Numbered from the stretch's first letter, positions 35,966 to 46,722 are shown. The stretch is 64,000 nucleotides of DNA from Rugalucina vietnamica (GCA_964017185.1 OZ024870.1:24761621-24825620); one strand, 5' to 3'. The notes: generated from the sequence alone by a model not told the origin. Program-made: numbers and translations.

Positions 35966-37575
35966 TAGTTTTTTAATGCCCTTTTGAAGGTCCACTCTAT
36001 CAAATCCAGAAGTTTTTCTTTAATTAGATTATATGGTAATGTTGTATACAGGGTAGAAAAATCATATGTGGACAAGCTTGTCGCACGGAACCCTCTACAC
36101 TTCAATTTACTGAGCACCTCACCAGAATTTTGAATTGACCAAAACCAATTTTTATTTGAAGTTTCATACACTGTCTCACAGTATCTTATAACATGAGATT
36201 TGATAGCAGTAAGACAGGAAGTTAATAATTTAGAAAGTTCAGTGGTAGTACAAGAGCTAGAATTTGCAATAAATCTAGCTTTGTACGGTCTTTTATGAAG
36301 CTTAGGTAACCAATACATCGTAGGAAGTTTGTCTTGGCCTTCATTGACACAAACAGAAAACTTAACAGGTAAATCGTTTAAGTGGACATTAACTACAGAC
36401 ACCTCATCAGTATCTGTCTCCAGATAAGCCCTGGTACCATCAAGCTCCTGTTTTAAGGTGTTAACGTAGTGAAGCCTACAAACGACAACAACATTGTTTG
36501 CGGCTTTATCTGCCGGAACCAAGACATACTTTCTATGAAATTCTTGGATACCCTGCTTCAAATGCCTAAATGACGATTTGGGTTTAGGAGGTAAAAGATT
36601 AGTATTTTGTGAATAAAACTTAATACGTTTATCCACGATAGTGAAGATACTTCTTTTCCATTCTTTAAGAGCATTATCCTCAACACCCTCTCGTTTACAC
36701 CATCGATTACCGAAATCATTTAATGCAGATGAAATCTCCTCTCTACATTTGTCGAAATTAATGTAGGAAGGGAATCTATATTTCGGACCTTTAGAAACAA
36801 TTTTGCGAATTCTAGAATCCGAAATTATTTTTAAATTTCCAGTAACAATATGTCCAGCGGGTTGATAAACATATTTTGAATCTTTACAATCTCAAGACTT
36901 AGGAGTATTAGCATGGATATCAAGATCAGAAACAAGTTTATTGAAATTAAAAATTGTATTTCTGATTGGTTTGTTATGTTTGTAACAAATAATAGGAGGT
37001 TCTGAATTTTGGAAGTAGGTAGGTATAGACTGTATCACTGATTTATCCTGGAATATGCTTGGTAAATCAATATTGTCAATTCCTTTATTGATGAAAGGAA
37101 TTTTAATAAAACTTCTAATGTGATTAGATTCGGAATCGATAAATGGACGAAGAGCATGCTGAGTGTAACATCTTGTTAACAGTGCAGCTTCATACATTTG
37201 ATGATTTCTATCGTAAAATCTATTAGCCTCTGTGTCCAAGGAACGTAATGCAGCAATAGGTAGAGAACTAAGATACGACAGCATTGGATGTCGACCGTGA
37301 ATCCTTAATTTAACAGCTAAATCATTAAGAGAAATGTTCAATTTCAATGCAGCGCACCGTTTACGTTTGTCATTACCTTTTTTCCGTATACCATGAGATC
37401 TAGATTTACGTTTACGAGAGTCCGAAAGTGTAAGTACATCAAAATCGGGCATTTTGGAAATATTGCCTTCATGGTAAATGTTGTCGCTAAATCCCAGTGG
37501 AAAGGGTGTTTGCAGTAATTTTATCCATTTAAGTTCAGTTTCAAATCGTTTAATGTTTCTTGATGTTCTTCATTT
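35944..37575 (-). CDS. Naiad-D N-terminal polyprotein region (EN end, linker, UxC/CxC, RT front), interrupted by one in-frame UGA
   Basis: One minus-strand frame runs from about 37,567 to 35,944. (1) FETELKWIKLLQTPFPLGFS (about 37,485-37,545), followed by DNIY, resembles the end of PLE GIY-YIG nucleases (E..WI..L.T..P.G..DNI). (2) A basic linker, KRKSRSHGIRKKGNDKRKR, follows. (3) A conserved spacer is AALLTRCYTQHALRPFIDSE. (4) At 36,892-36,894 a UGA stands before Asp-Cys, then KDSKYVYQPAGHIVTGN: the clade's CxC motif with the first position UGA. (5) The front of the RT is YVLVPADKAANNVVVV and RFIANSSSCTTTELSKLL. (6) Motif A is STYDFSTLYT. It ends where the internal deletion shifts the frame. 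It is listed as a CDS because the UGA may be selenocysteine. The deletion means the copy is not functional. A second in-frame UGA (37,570-37,572) lies at the edge of similarity. Confidence 0.75.
36892..36894 (-). other. candidate selenocysteine UGA codon in the Naiad CxC motif
   Basis: The codon series on the minus strand is AAA-TCT-TGA-GAT-TGT (Lys, Ser, UGA, Asp, Cys). The frame is open for at least 220 codons upstream, apart from a further UGA at 37,570, and for 316 codons downstream. The position is that of a cysteine that characterises the family. Genuine ends of the Naiad ORFs here use UAA. The alternative is a plain Cys-to-stop mutation (TGT/TGC to TGA). Confidence 0.6.
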
Positions 37576-37982
37576 CCCAATGAAAAACATTAAGTCTCGT
37601 GATCTAGAGGCCACGCCTTTGGGCGGGGCAACGTCAAAACCCACCCAGTGACGTTGTTTGTTTACTCTTGTTGGCGTGACGTCGGTCGAGCATCGCCATG
37701 ACGTTAAGCGCGAAACTTTGGCGTTTTTGCTGTTCCAAAAGTACGTGAAGTCGGATTTAGTCAAATAACATGAAAATGAGCGATGATATGTGCAATTAAA
37801 AATCTGATACTTGATTGATAATATAAAATGTAAATATAAGTATTGAATTCAGATTTAAGCTTTCACTGGATGATGAAAGTTGATTTAATGTCTCCGAAAA
37901 GCCCTTCGGGCTTCATAGACTTTAAAACAGCCTAATGTTTTTCATCATCCAGTGAAAGCTAAAATCTGAATTTCAATCCTTA
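37576..37982. repeat. non-Naiad DNA upstream of Naiad-D, with a 135-bp inverted repeat
   Basis: 37,846-37,980 folds on itself: TTCAGATTTAAGCTTTCACT with GGATGATGAAA pairs with TTTCATCATCCAGTGAAAGC and its continuation. The inner hairpin is GAAAAGCCCTTCGGGCTTC. The short motif ATGAAAAACATTA at 37,580 recurs inverted at 37,933. The 37,600-37,740 stretch is CpG-richer than its surroundings and contains several GACGT motifs. None of this is in unit 3, so it entered together with the Naiads. Confidence 0.7.
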
Positions 37983-38936
37983 AATGTCCAGCAAAATATT
38001 TCCAACTGAGCATAATGCGACTTTAATGTTCATTGAATTAGAAAGGAAGCATGTCGCAGCTAAGACCAAATGACAGTTTTGTCTCAGCTTATCAGATTTT
38101 AAAATTTGTTCGATAGGTTTTTTTTGTTAAGAAAGTATAGCAACATTGCAGTGTTAAACATTTTGAAAACAAGTTTAAGATGTCTACTGCCTTCTTCTAA
38201 AATGATGGGATAATGATATCTATACCACATTATTTTTCTATCTAGCGCCTTAGCGCCTAAATTCTTTTGTACTTTTGATTTAAAATACTGGACTTATGTA
38301 CTTTTATGGACACGATTTTAAAAAAAAACGTCAAAAATTGCTCCTTCAAACAAGTAACCCTATCTTTTGTCATTCGGTATCTAACTGACTGCCGATTTTG
38401 AATCCGTAAATGTCTAGATTGTTTCCTCTCTATCGATGGCATCGAATAGGGCCCATAGTATTGTCATTTTTTCACTGGGATTAGTACTGACCAGATATTT
38501 TTGCCTTCTCTTAGACAAATAATTAGGCTAAACTTTTGGCGAAGAGTATAGTTTGTCATTGCGGTATAGCACTGTTTGTATAGCAACTGTCCATCTGTCG
38601 CCCGAACGTATGACATCTCAGCAATCAACTATATGTACCTTAACAGTAGATAATATCCTGTAGCTTGATTGTGTAGCAGGGGATGTCAGCACTTGCCTTG
38701 TTGGCATATTCATTAAATCCTGGTTGTCTTAATCCTGGTTGCTAAGGCAACCATATGCATATTCTGTTGTGGGCAATGATTTGAATACCCGCCATTATGA
38801 TGATGATTTCCTCCAATATCCAAACACTTTATGGTTTGTGGTACAGACAAGTGTAATGGAAACATTATTTTGCATCAAATATTTCTTCAACTGTCCTTAA
38901 TATCGCGCTCGATAATCGTTCAACAACCTTTCGATA

Positions 38937-40634
38937 AAAAAAGGTACAAGTAGGCAAAGATCAGGAAAAGGCGCAATCAGAAAAAGATTCCCACTCCAAA
39001 AACCGCGGTGGGAAAAAACCAAACTAACAATCAGGTGCTTATATCATGAAACATATCGTTAGCCGAATGAGCAGCTATTTTCCCAATAGGTGGCCACTCA
39101 GTTACCTTAACTTAACTAAAAATATGAAAACATAAACAAGGCGCCAACAGCACAAACTTTGTTTTAAACATCAAGACTTAAAACATAAAGAACCACCACA
39201 GAAGTATCGACTTGGAACGATCAGTAACACAAAGTTACTGGCGGGCTTAAACCGGTTTTACAGTTACCTAACCTCACCCTCAGCTTCTGCAGTGGTTCAT
39301 AACATTTAGTTAGTTCTTCGGTCCTCGTAGTGAATCTCCAACTAGTCAATGGATCATCAAGAACAAACAAATAAATCATGATAAACATCCTGATGAATCA
39401 AAAACCAGGACTCACAGATTGAATAAGCTGCCCGACGATGGAGATCCCTGGGCGCCGAATAACTTACTAACTCCGGAGCAAAAGAAAAACACCAGTTGGA
39501 CCCCGGTGGGCCAAGCAACAGACAAGAAGCTCCGGCCCCAACCAACTAAAATGAATAGCTTTAAGTCGGGGCCATCATAGAGTCTGACGCCCGACCCACC
39601 GACGTGCAATTAAAGAAGGCAGCATAGTTATCAACCATGATTGGGTTAAAAACTAAGCATGAAGACTGTCGCATAACATTCAAGTTATAACCTATACGTC
39701 TATAACGTGTTATGATTTTTCTGAACTGAAAAGAAAAATCATTTATTCCTTTAAGTTTCTTAAATTTGTAAACCAAGTCACCATAAAATTCAGGTTCCGA
39801 AAGGCCCTCACTTAAAAGCGTCTTTAACCCAACATTATATTTGGAAATCAATTCATAGTGTCTACGATAAAATTTAGAAAAGGTTTTTCGAAGTTTATGA
39901 TACCGATAGCCCTGTTGGAGAAGTTTTGCCGTTAAACATTTATTTCGAGCGATGAAGTCTGTAACATGATTGCAGACTCCAGCAAACCTTATAAGTTGCG
40001 AAATGTATACACCATAAGAAGCACGACGAGGAACGTCACCATCCAAAAAAGGAAAATTTACTATATCAAAATCAAAGTCATCGCGCTTATCATGAATTTT
40101 AGAAGAAACAAATCCATTTGCAACAGAAAGATGTAGATCTAAAAAGGGGGATTCGGTATCTGAGATATTAGCTTTGTTCAACTGAAGTTCAGGTGGATAA
40201 ATTTGATTGACCATACCTTCAAAAAATAAGGGTTGTCGATGTTCAAAAGGTCATCGAGGTACCTAGATGTAGAATTAAAAGCCTCGATAACATCAGCTTG
40301 ATTATCATGGTTAAGAGAATCCATGAAATCTCTTTCGTAGCAGTATAAAAATAAATCAGCTACGAGAGGTGCGCAATTTGTACCCATCGGAATTCCAACA
40401 ATTTGTCTGTATAACTTGTTCCCAAATCTAATATAAATATTATCAAGGAGATAGGATAAGGCGTCGCACACATTCTGGCATGACCAAAGTGTATACCGAC
40501 TTTGGTCAGAGGAAGTAAAAAAAGCCTTTCTGTCATTACATGCCAAATAAAGTGAACCATAGTTTTTTAATGCCATTTTGAAGGTCCACTCTATCAAATC
40601 CAGAAGTTTTTCTTTAATTAGATTATGTGGTAAT
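38937..40634 (-). mobile_element. Naiad-E, 5'-truncated
   Basis: 3' terminus in an A-run at 38,937 (AAAAAGGTACAAGTAGG), 5' break after GATTATGTGGTAAT. The flanks CCTTTCGATAA and GTATCTGGAATAAATC match unit 3 near 25,735-25,760, where they are separated by only about 6 bp. Confidence 0.88.
39561..40630 (-). pseudogene. Naiad-E reverse transcriptase with one frameshift
   Basis: Begins at LPHNLIKEKLLDLIEWTFK, just after motif A. It keeps motif B (GIPMGTNCAPLVADLF) and RYLDDLLNIDNPYF. Extra A bases in an A-run at about 40,222 (AAAAAATAAGG against AAAATAAGG) then shift the frame. The rest, from MVNQIYPPELQLNKANISD to GRASDSMMAPT and UAA, is open in the new frame. Confidence 0.88.
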
Positions 40635-41050
40635 CTGTATCTGGAATAAATCAAATACACGTTGAAATGATGGGATAAAAATATATCCCTCTGATTTATG
40701 TCTGTGCATATCGTTCATCTTCAGACTCACTTTGGCAGAATTTAGTTTTTGGATCTGAATTGTACCATTTCCTGGTACTTAATTGTTTATTTCCGCGTGA
40801 CCCAGTTTCTATCTATCGTTTATCTGTCGTTTTAGGACTCGTCTAAGAGACCATTCTGTCAATATAAGAAGACGTTGTTAGACCTTGTTTGACTTTTATT
40901 CTGTCTCTGATGCCTTTATGTATCCAAACGGTGCCAATAATCCAAAATGTCATTTTACCCTTTCAACACTTGACCAAATTGTCTAGGGAAAATTAGAGAA
41001 AGACCCGATTGTGCTGCGATGACGAATTTTTGAAGTACTGCATTTGTCAA

Positions 41051-42120
41051 GTCAAGTAAAACACCACCAGAAGGATGTGAGTAAGAAGCGACCAGGTGGC
41101 TTAAATGATATTGGTCTTGGTCAAATATCAATTAATGACATCTAGGATTCCGGAAAGGATTTATAGGTTTCCCGCCCAAATTTATAAAGTATCTGATGGC
41201 TTCTATGATGTACACATAGAATATTTGATGTACTAACTCCATAATGGTAATGATCGGCTATGTTCACCAGGGTGAGGAAGCTGTCATATATGTAGCTTAT
41301 TTAAAAGTTATCTGAGCAATGAGAGTGAAGCGTCGCGACAAAGTAAATGACTTACATGTATTTTATATTTGGCCTAAAACTGTGAATGTCATTTGAAGGG
41401 TAAAACTTGCAGAAAATTGGCAAATGGACAGGTTATTGATTATTCTGAAAACACAAATGGCCCAAGGATTCATCTGCTCCTTTACTGGGGTTATTTCTCA
41501 CAATATTCAAACATGTTTATTGATATATATATACAGCAGATTACAGGACCATTGGTCCTCTGGCCTTGGGAAAATTATCATTTTTTAAGATACTCGATAA
41601 ATCTGACCCTCTTTACTGCCACCACAAGGTCAAAAAATGAACATGCATAACATAACGAAAACTAATTTCCGGGTATATACCTTATATTCAATGTATCATA
41701 ATGCATCAAATACACCGTTCCGAAATATTCCGGAAATTCCCGAACTTCAACTGCATCATGGAACTATTTGTCCTCTATATAAGACTTGGGTCCAACTTCA
41801 TCCTTTGAGGAAAATGAAAAAAATAATCAAAATGTATGTTTTCCTGTAAAACTGTTATAAATGTTCAAAGTATTACACGTAAAAAGATAATCATTCCCAT
41901 AATGGTATTTGATATTCAGGTTCGCGATTGACGAGGACATTGTAGTTTTTTTTTTCTGCGTAGAAAGACCTTGATATATTGATCTATTGATTTACATTTT
42001 GTTTTTCTTTGTTTTGGAAATAGCTAACATTTTGCTTTTACAATTTTGTTTAAGCGAGTATTCTCAAATTTCAATCTATTTTGCATATTCACCTCTTCCG
42101 CAATTAATGTATTTTTCTGG
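41051..42120. other. single-copy DNA upstream of the TMEM179-like gene
   Basis: No similarity to the tandem unit or to the mobile elements was noticed, except a short GGACCATTGGTCCTCTGG palindrome at 41,547 that resembles the start of the element at 49,037. A TATA-like CTATATAAG at 41,774-41,782 is the only promoter-like motif seen. No ORF was recognised. Confidence 0.6.
41774..41782 (+). promoter_or_regulatory. possible TATA box for the TMEM179-like gene
   Basis: CTATATAAG lies about 370 bp upstream of the proposed start codon on the same strand. In AT-rich DNA such a match can arise by chance, and no transcription start can be seen. Confidence 0.25.
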
Positions 42121-42154
42121 TGAACTTGTAGGTTTTTAAAACTCCCAAAGAAAA

Positions 42155-43172
42155 ATGGATTTTCATATTTTAGCCCAAGGCGTCGTATACTTCTGTATGT
42201 GTGTAGCCGGGATGGTAATGTCAGTAACCCTTGGAGTTAACAGGGTAAGTACACGTTTCCTCCAATGTTCTTTCTCTCTGTTTAACAGACTTGAGGCGAT
42301 GACTAGGCCCCCGTAAACTCGATGTAAATCCCCCATTATGTACTGTCCCGAGTTCGTTCTGCTGTGATTTATCTGTATGCTTACTTTTATATAGTAAAAC
42401 TGAGATGCTTATGGATATGTTTCTTTTAATTTTGCTTAAAATATAGAAAGTGGATACCCGAGATCTATATTTTGATACAATTGAAAATGTGTCAATCTTT
42501 TTTTTTTATTTTTATATAAAATTTTACGTATTGAAAAATCTCTATATATTGCTTGAGCGTGCTATCGTAATGATGATGTACATTTTTCTTCAGGGTCGTT
42601 TTGACGGACTATGTATTCTGTACGCCTCATTCAGTGAATACAACGACGTGATTAAGAAGCTGCTTCATCCAAGCTCGGCTTCGACATGTGATTATCCAAT
42701 CTTTGTCAGCGTCGTAGGGTTGGTTGTATATGGCCTCGTCATGGGAGTTATCTATACTTACTATTTCAAACTATCAATAAAGGAGCCAAATAGAGGGTCC
42801 GCCATGTGGGTATTGCCACAGTTGTTGCTGAACGCGTTGCTGTGTGTCTTTATGATGGTTGCAGCCTGTATTGTGTCTGTGGGATACGCCGTGTTTTGTA
42901 AAAACTACCTTGAGGGGTTCCCGGAGGGCAGCAAGTGTTCTATTGGTGAGAACAGGGACTGGCATCATATTCCAACTGGCGAGCCCTTTAATCCAGGCAA
43001 CTACATCTCCTTTATGTACACCTGCATGATATTTGCATGGATAGGGGTGCTATTTGTGATCATTCAACTTGGTCTAGGCGCACTGAGAGTTTACCGAAAC
43101 CGTCACCCTGAGGGACACCCAGGGGCTACTAAATTAGCCTCAGAGAAATCAACTTACAACATACCAGCCTAA
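42155..43172 (+). CDS. TMEM179: TMEM179-like four-pass membrane protein, two exons
   Basis: Exon 1 is 42,155-42,244 (30 codons, MDFHILAQGVVYFCMCVAGM...) and ends at AGG|GTAAGT. Exon 2 is 42,594-43,172 after TTTTCTTCAG. Both junctions are phase 0 and the protein is 222 residues, close to the roughly 230 of vertebrate TMEM179. Four hydrophobic segments are predicted at about residues 5-28, 66-88, 103-131 and 170-194. The third contains CIVSVGYAVFC, matching the family's conserved VSVG...C block. The region between segments 3 and 4 carries Cys132 and Cys145. The C-terminus is short and polar, ending NIPA. The family's function is poorly known (membrane protein, neural in vertebrates). The 5' end was chosen because an ATG opens the first membrane helix directly before a good donor site. 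An ORF starting at 42,450 is intron read-through. It is the only intact host gene in the window. Confidence 0.87.
42245..42593 (+). other. phase-0 intron of the TMEM179-like gene
   Basis: 349 bp, GTAAGT donor and a CATTTTTCTTCAG acceptor with a pyrimidine tract. Confidence 0.85.
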
Positions 43173-43489
43173 AGAACACATAAATCTACAATATAGCATA
43201 TACTATATAGACTTGTACAAATCTCCTACTTATTTGTTTTTGTTTTTTTTTAATTATTATTTTATTTGTTCTTTTTTAATTTTCAATTCTCTATTATTTT
43301 ACGAATTTTATGAAAGTTCTTTCCCTTAGACTGAAGTAAAATTCTGAAGCTAGCAGAGAGACATGCTGTAAGGTATTGGAAAGACAAAATGAACTACGTG
43401 AAGCAGTAGAGATTGGGCGTCAGTTTAAAGAATATACTGCGGCCCAAGAACAATCAGAGAAGATTTCTTCTTTCCATGTTTTTGTGGAT

Positions 43490-44160
43490 AAAAATAAAAC
43501 TGAGATCCTTTGAGAGCAGTGAGCATATTGATGAGAGACGGGATGGTCCATGCCATGGTTTAGGCTACTTAAGCCTCTTCAGTCACCCTTCAGATTAAGC
43601 AAAATTGAGCCAAAGGAAAATACTTAAATTTTGCATCTTTAAACAGGATAGTCGATACAAGGACTAACATTGTCCAAACATAGCCAAATATATAAAACGT
43701 CGGTTAGAAAATGAATCTAAACGGATAATGAATTTCTATTTCTCAGAATATCCTTGCTGATCTCAAAGGACCAAAAGGAGAATATAATCTGCGCTATGGA
43801 TGATGTACGGGGAGACTTTAAAAGGACCGCCACTCGGCACAACACCAGCTGCAGTAATAGCAAATAAAAATAAAACTGAGATCCTTTGAGAGCAGTGAGC
43901 ATATTAATGAGAGACGGGATGGGCCATACTATGGTTTCGGCTACTTAAGCCTTTTCAGTGACCCTTCAGATATGGCGAATTTGAGCCAAAGGATAATACT
44001 TAAATTTTGCATCTTTAAACAGGATAATCGATACAAGGACTAACATTATCCAAACAGAGCCAAATATATAAAACGTTGGTTAGAAAATGAACCTAATACG
44101 ATAATGAATTTCTATTTCTCAGAAAATCCTTGCTGATCTCAAAGGACCGAAAGGACAATC
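43490..44160. repeat. direct repeat of about 290 bp, period 376
   Basis: AAAATAAAACTGAGATCCTT opens both copies (43,490 and 43,866), and ATCCTTGCTGATCTCAAAGG closes both. The spacer (43,775-43,860, ACGGGGAGACTTTAAAAGGA) recurs in inverse orientation at 53,870-53,960 and 54,520-54,600, so this is a dispersed family. AATAAA at 43,493 could serve as polyadenylation signal for the upstream gene. Confidence 0.8.
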
Positions 44161-44683
44161 CCGCTAAGCCACCAATGGGTCAGTGTATTCTTGTGATTTA
44201 GTTTATAAATGTATGTACGTAAGGCTATAAAGTTTGTTGAATTATGATTCAGGAACATGTTAACATGTATGTTTCCTAATGAAAAATAAATAGCACTCCC
44301 AAAAGGTGTTAAGAATGTTCGTTCCACGCAAACGTTGCTTTCCTCATCGATTGGTTTCAATGTTTCAAGCCATAAATAACAATGTTTCAGAAGTCATGAA
44401 TGACAAATCAAGACGAAAATGCAAAAATATAAACAAAGGTGTGCTCAATTAAAATCTATCACGATTGAAATGACCATCCAACATACATGAATTACCCCCA
44501 TTTTAACCTTAAAATGGGGGTATCAAAGGTTAAAATGGGGGTATAAACAAATAATTATTTACCCAAGAAATTCATCTGATTACTTTAAATTGCTGAACAC
44601 ATTGAACATTTATAGGTTACCGAATGTATATTTTAACATATTCTGCACGAGTTCATATGGTGAAGGATGTGCGAGCATGCGAA
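44161..44683. other. unassigned DNA with a small CCCCCAT hairpin
   Basis: Nothing recognised except 44,493-44,543. There TACCCCCATTTTAACCTT is followed by its complement AAAATGGGGGTAT and a second GGTTAAAATGGGGGTAT. Confidence 0.5.
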
Positions 44684-45019
44684 AAAGGTACAAGTAGGCA
44701 AAGATCAGGAAAAGGCGCAATCAGAAAAAGATTCCCACTCCAAAAACCGAGGTGGGAAAAAACCAAACTAACAATCAGGTACTTTTACCATGAAACATAT
44801 CGTAAGCCGAATGAGCAGCTATTTTCCCAATAGGTGGCCACTCAGTTACCTTTACTTAATTAAAAATATGAAAACACACATAAGGCGCCAACAGCACATA
44901 AAAGCGTGTTTCTGAAGCATTACTTTTCAGCCTAGACAACCGGTGTCAAAACTTGCTTGAAAGAAACCATTTATCTGCAGACATGTTTATACTGAAGTCT
45001 TATTTTTACCAATTTTACA

Positions 45020-45692
45020 ATCATAATGGTCAGGTCAGTATAACTGCTACTGTAACATGTTATCAGTACTACCTGTTGTCATGCGGTGCAGATGGGGCGC
45101 GTTAGCCTTGGAAGGCAACTCATCTAGGAGTTAAGCTAGTTCTCTACACAAAAATCTAGCTGGGCAGGGGGAACTCATTAGTCTTGGTTGACAGTCCTCC
45201 TAGGAGTTTACAGGTCTCTAAATAAAACCTAAGGAAGGGTAGATGGAGCTCTTCAGCTGTGGCCAGCAATTCATCTAGGAGAAGGAAACTCCAAAATCAA
45301 ACCTGTGTGTCTGGATATGCCTAGTCTAGATATGCAAAGACTGTTTCGGTAGATGGAGCGGAAGAAATCACCTGATTCAACGGTTCAGAAAGCGATACAG
45401 CAACATGTTATGGAACATGCAGAGCGTGACAAGGCACTAAAGATGTTACGGTCATCCACTGCATCCAAACCCAACTCCAGACGTCTTGACCTGTGTCTTG
45501 CCTCTGGGCGCAGCTGGGCGACGACTAGAGAGTGAGGTTGACGTTGCGCACCTCTTCCTCACTATAATCCAATTTCATAGCGCATGTCATCTTATTTCTC
45601 AACACACAAGCACTTGCATACACAACAATTTCATCACACTTGCACTATTCAAGAAATAATGATGGTCTTTCTCATTAGTGAGAGACGAACTA
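45020..45692. mobile_element. 670-bp insertion flanked by a 12-bp duplication
   Basis: ACCAATTTTACA stands at about 45,008 and again at about 45,694, while the unit sequence has it once. A duplication of this length is usual for target-primed retrotransposition. The interior is GC-richer and contains AACTCATCTAGGAG-like repeats. A 60-codon ORF (45,353-45,535, MERKKSPDSTVQKAIQQHVM...) shows no motif I recognise. It may be the 5' portion of a LINE, but this is not established. Confidence 0.65.
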
Positions 45693-46229
45693 TCACCAAT
45701 TTTACAGGAACATAGAATCATAAAATGCGATATCCTATAGCAATGGTGTTCTTCAAAGGAGAAAAGATTTTTTCTTATTCCTTTTCTTTAAAAATGCAAA
45801 AGGCACCTTAGTTCAGTACGCTATCCGGTGATTTCTCCCATTAAAGGAAGAAATATGAAAATTTAAGGTCTTTATTTTATTATAGTGCGTGGGAAGTTCA
45901 AACCCATATTATTCTAAGGCAAGTAAGACAAACTGTAAATGACAAATTCTTGAAGGGCAAAGTTTCATCTCGTTGGATCTTCCTGCAACAAATATGCATA
46001 ACATCTAACTGTACTACATCAATTTCTGATGCATGCATACAGTAATAGTATTCATAACTCATATATTATGTGCCTACGAACTTAAGCTAGTGCATCATAG
46101 AATCGATGGCGAATTTTAGCTTAGTTTGGAATCCTGTAAACTACGTTACAGACAGAAACACTATCTTTCATGTATGCATTGACTGTTTTTACAATGAAAT
46201 GTAAGGCTTATAGAAATTCGATGACAGTT

Positions 46230-46384
46230 TCCACCTATTGGGGAAATAGCTGCTCATTCAGCTTACGATATGTTTTCATGGTATAAGTACCTGATTTTTA
46301 GTTGTATTTTTTCCCACATCGGTTTTTGGAGTGGGAATCTTTTTCTGACTGCGCCTTTTCCTCATCTTTGCCTACTTGTACCCT
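46230..46384 (+). mobile_element. Naiad 3' stub inside the inverted block
   Basis: CCACCTATTGGGGAAATAGC to TGCCTACTTGTACCC: the reverse complement of the stub at 23,161-23,311, with the same ends. Confidence 0.85.
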
Positions 46385-46486
46385 TCTGATATTGCATTAA
46401 ATAATATCTGCCTTAATGCAAATTCCCAAGCATAATTCAGTTTCCTATACCTCAACAATCCCGACAAATGAGTCTGAAGATAAAGG

Positions 46487-46722
46487 AGCCGCCTCATGAG
46501 AAAACCAACAATTTGCATATGCGAAAACAAACAAAGACTCAGATCAGCTTCGCAGTAACTGCGAAGCTGATCAGCGCCTTTTTTTTGCTACAAGGATAGT
46601 ACAGTTCTACTACTTTCTAATTCCAAATTTCCAGCCTCTAGCGATCTTCTGTCTTTGTACAGCTCGATTTGTGTCAGACCTGTTCGAAAACCATATAGTT
46701 GGTTTTCTCATGAGTCAGCTCA
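46487..46722. mobile_element. MITE-A copy inside the inverted block
   Basis: GAGCCGCCTCATGAGAAAAC to TTTTCTCATGAGTCAGCTCA, with an intact central palindrome CAGCTTCGCAGTAACTGCGA. It is more complete than its unit 3 counterpart. Confidence 0.8.

Larger units (their letters stand above)
34625..37575 (-). mobile_element. Naiad-D, longest copy, N-terminal-endonuclease Penelope-like element
   Basis: 3' terminus at 34,625, about 620 bp of 3' UTR, then coding sequence to about 37,575, where similarity to an endonuclease C-terminus fades. The domain order endonuclease end, Lys/Arg-rich linker, CxC-type motif, RT is that of the permuted Naiad clade, not of classical Penelope elements whose GIY-YIG nuclease is C-terminal. 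An internal deletion of about 285 bp (near 35,948) removes the core of the RT. Copies C and D together with extra DNA (32,988-37,982) sit between CAAAGTTAAAT and TTAAATGTCCAG of unit 4, suggesting a TTAAAT duplication. Confidence 0.85.
26661..41050. repeat. tandem unit 4 with Naiad insertions
   Basis: Collinear with unit 3 from the opening segment (26,665) to the GATTGTGCTGCGATGACGAA block near 41,005, where similarity to the repeat stops. Insertions: a 990-bp TIR element (26,983-27,974), Naiad-B, a MITE-A at 31,622, Naiad-C and D with extra DNA (32,988-37,982) and Naiad-E. It is the last of the direct copies and borders the single-copy DNA that contains the TMEM179-like gene. Confidence 0.8.

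Noticed and set aside
42450..42593. Alternative N-terminus for the TMEM179-like protein (MDTRDLYFDT...)
   Set aside because: This is intron sequence: exon 1 with a good donor gives the expected first membrane helix, and a pyrimidine tract and CAG precede exon 2.
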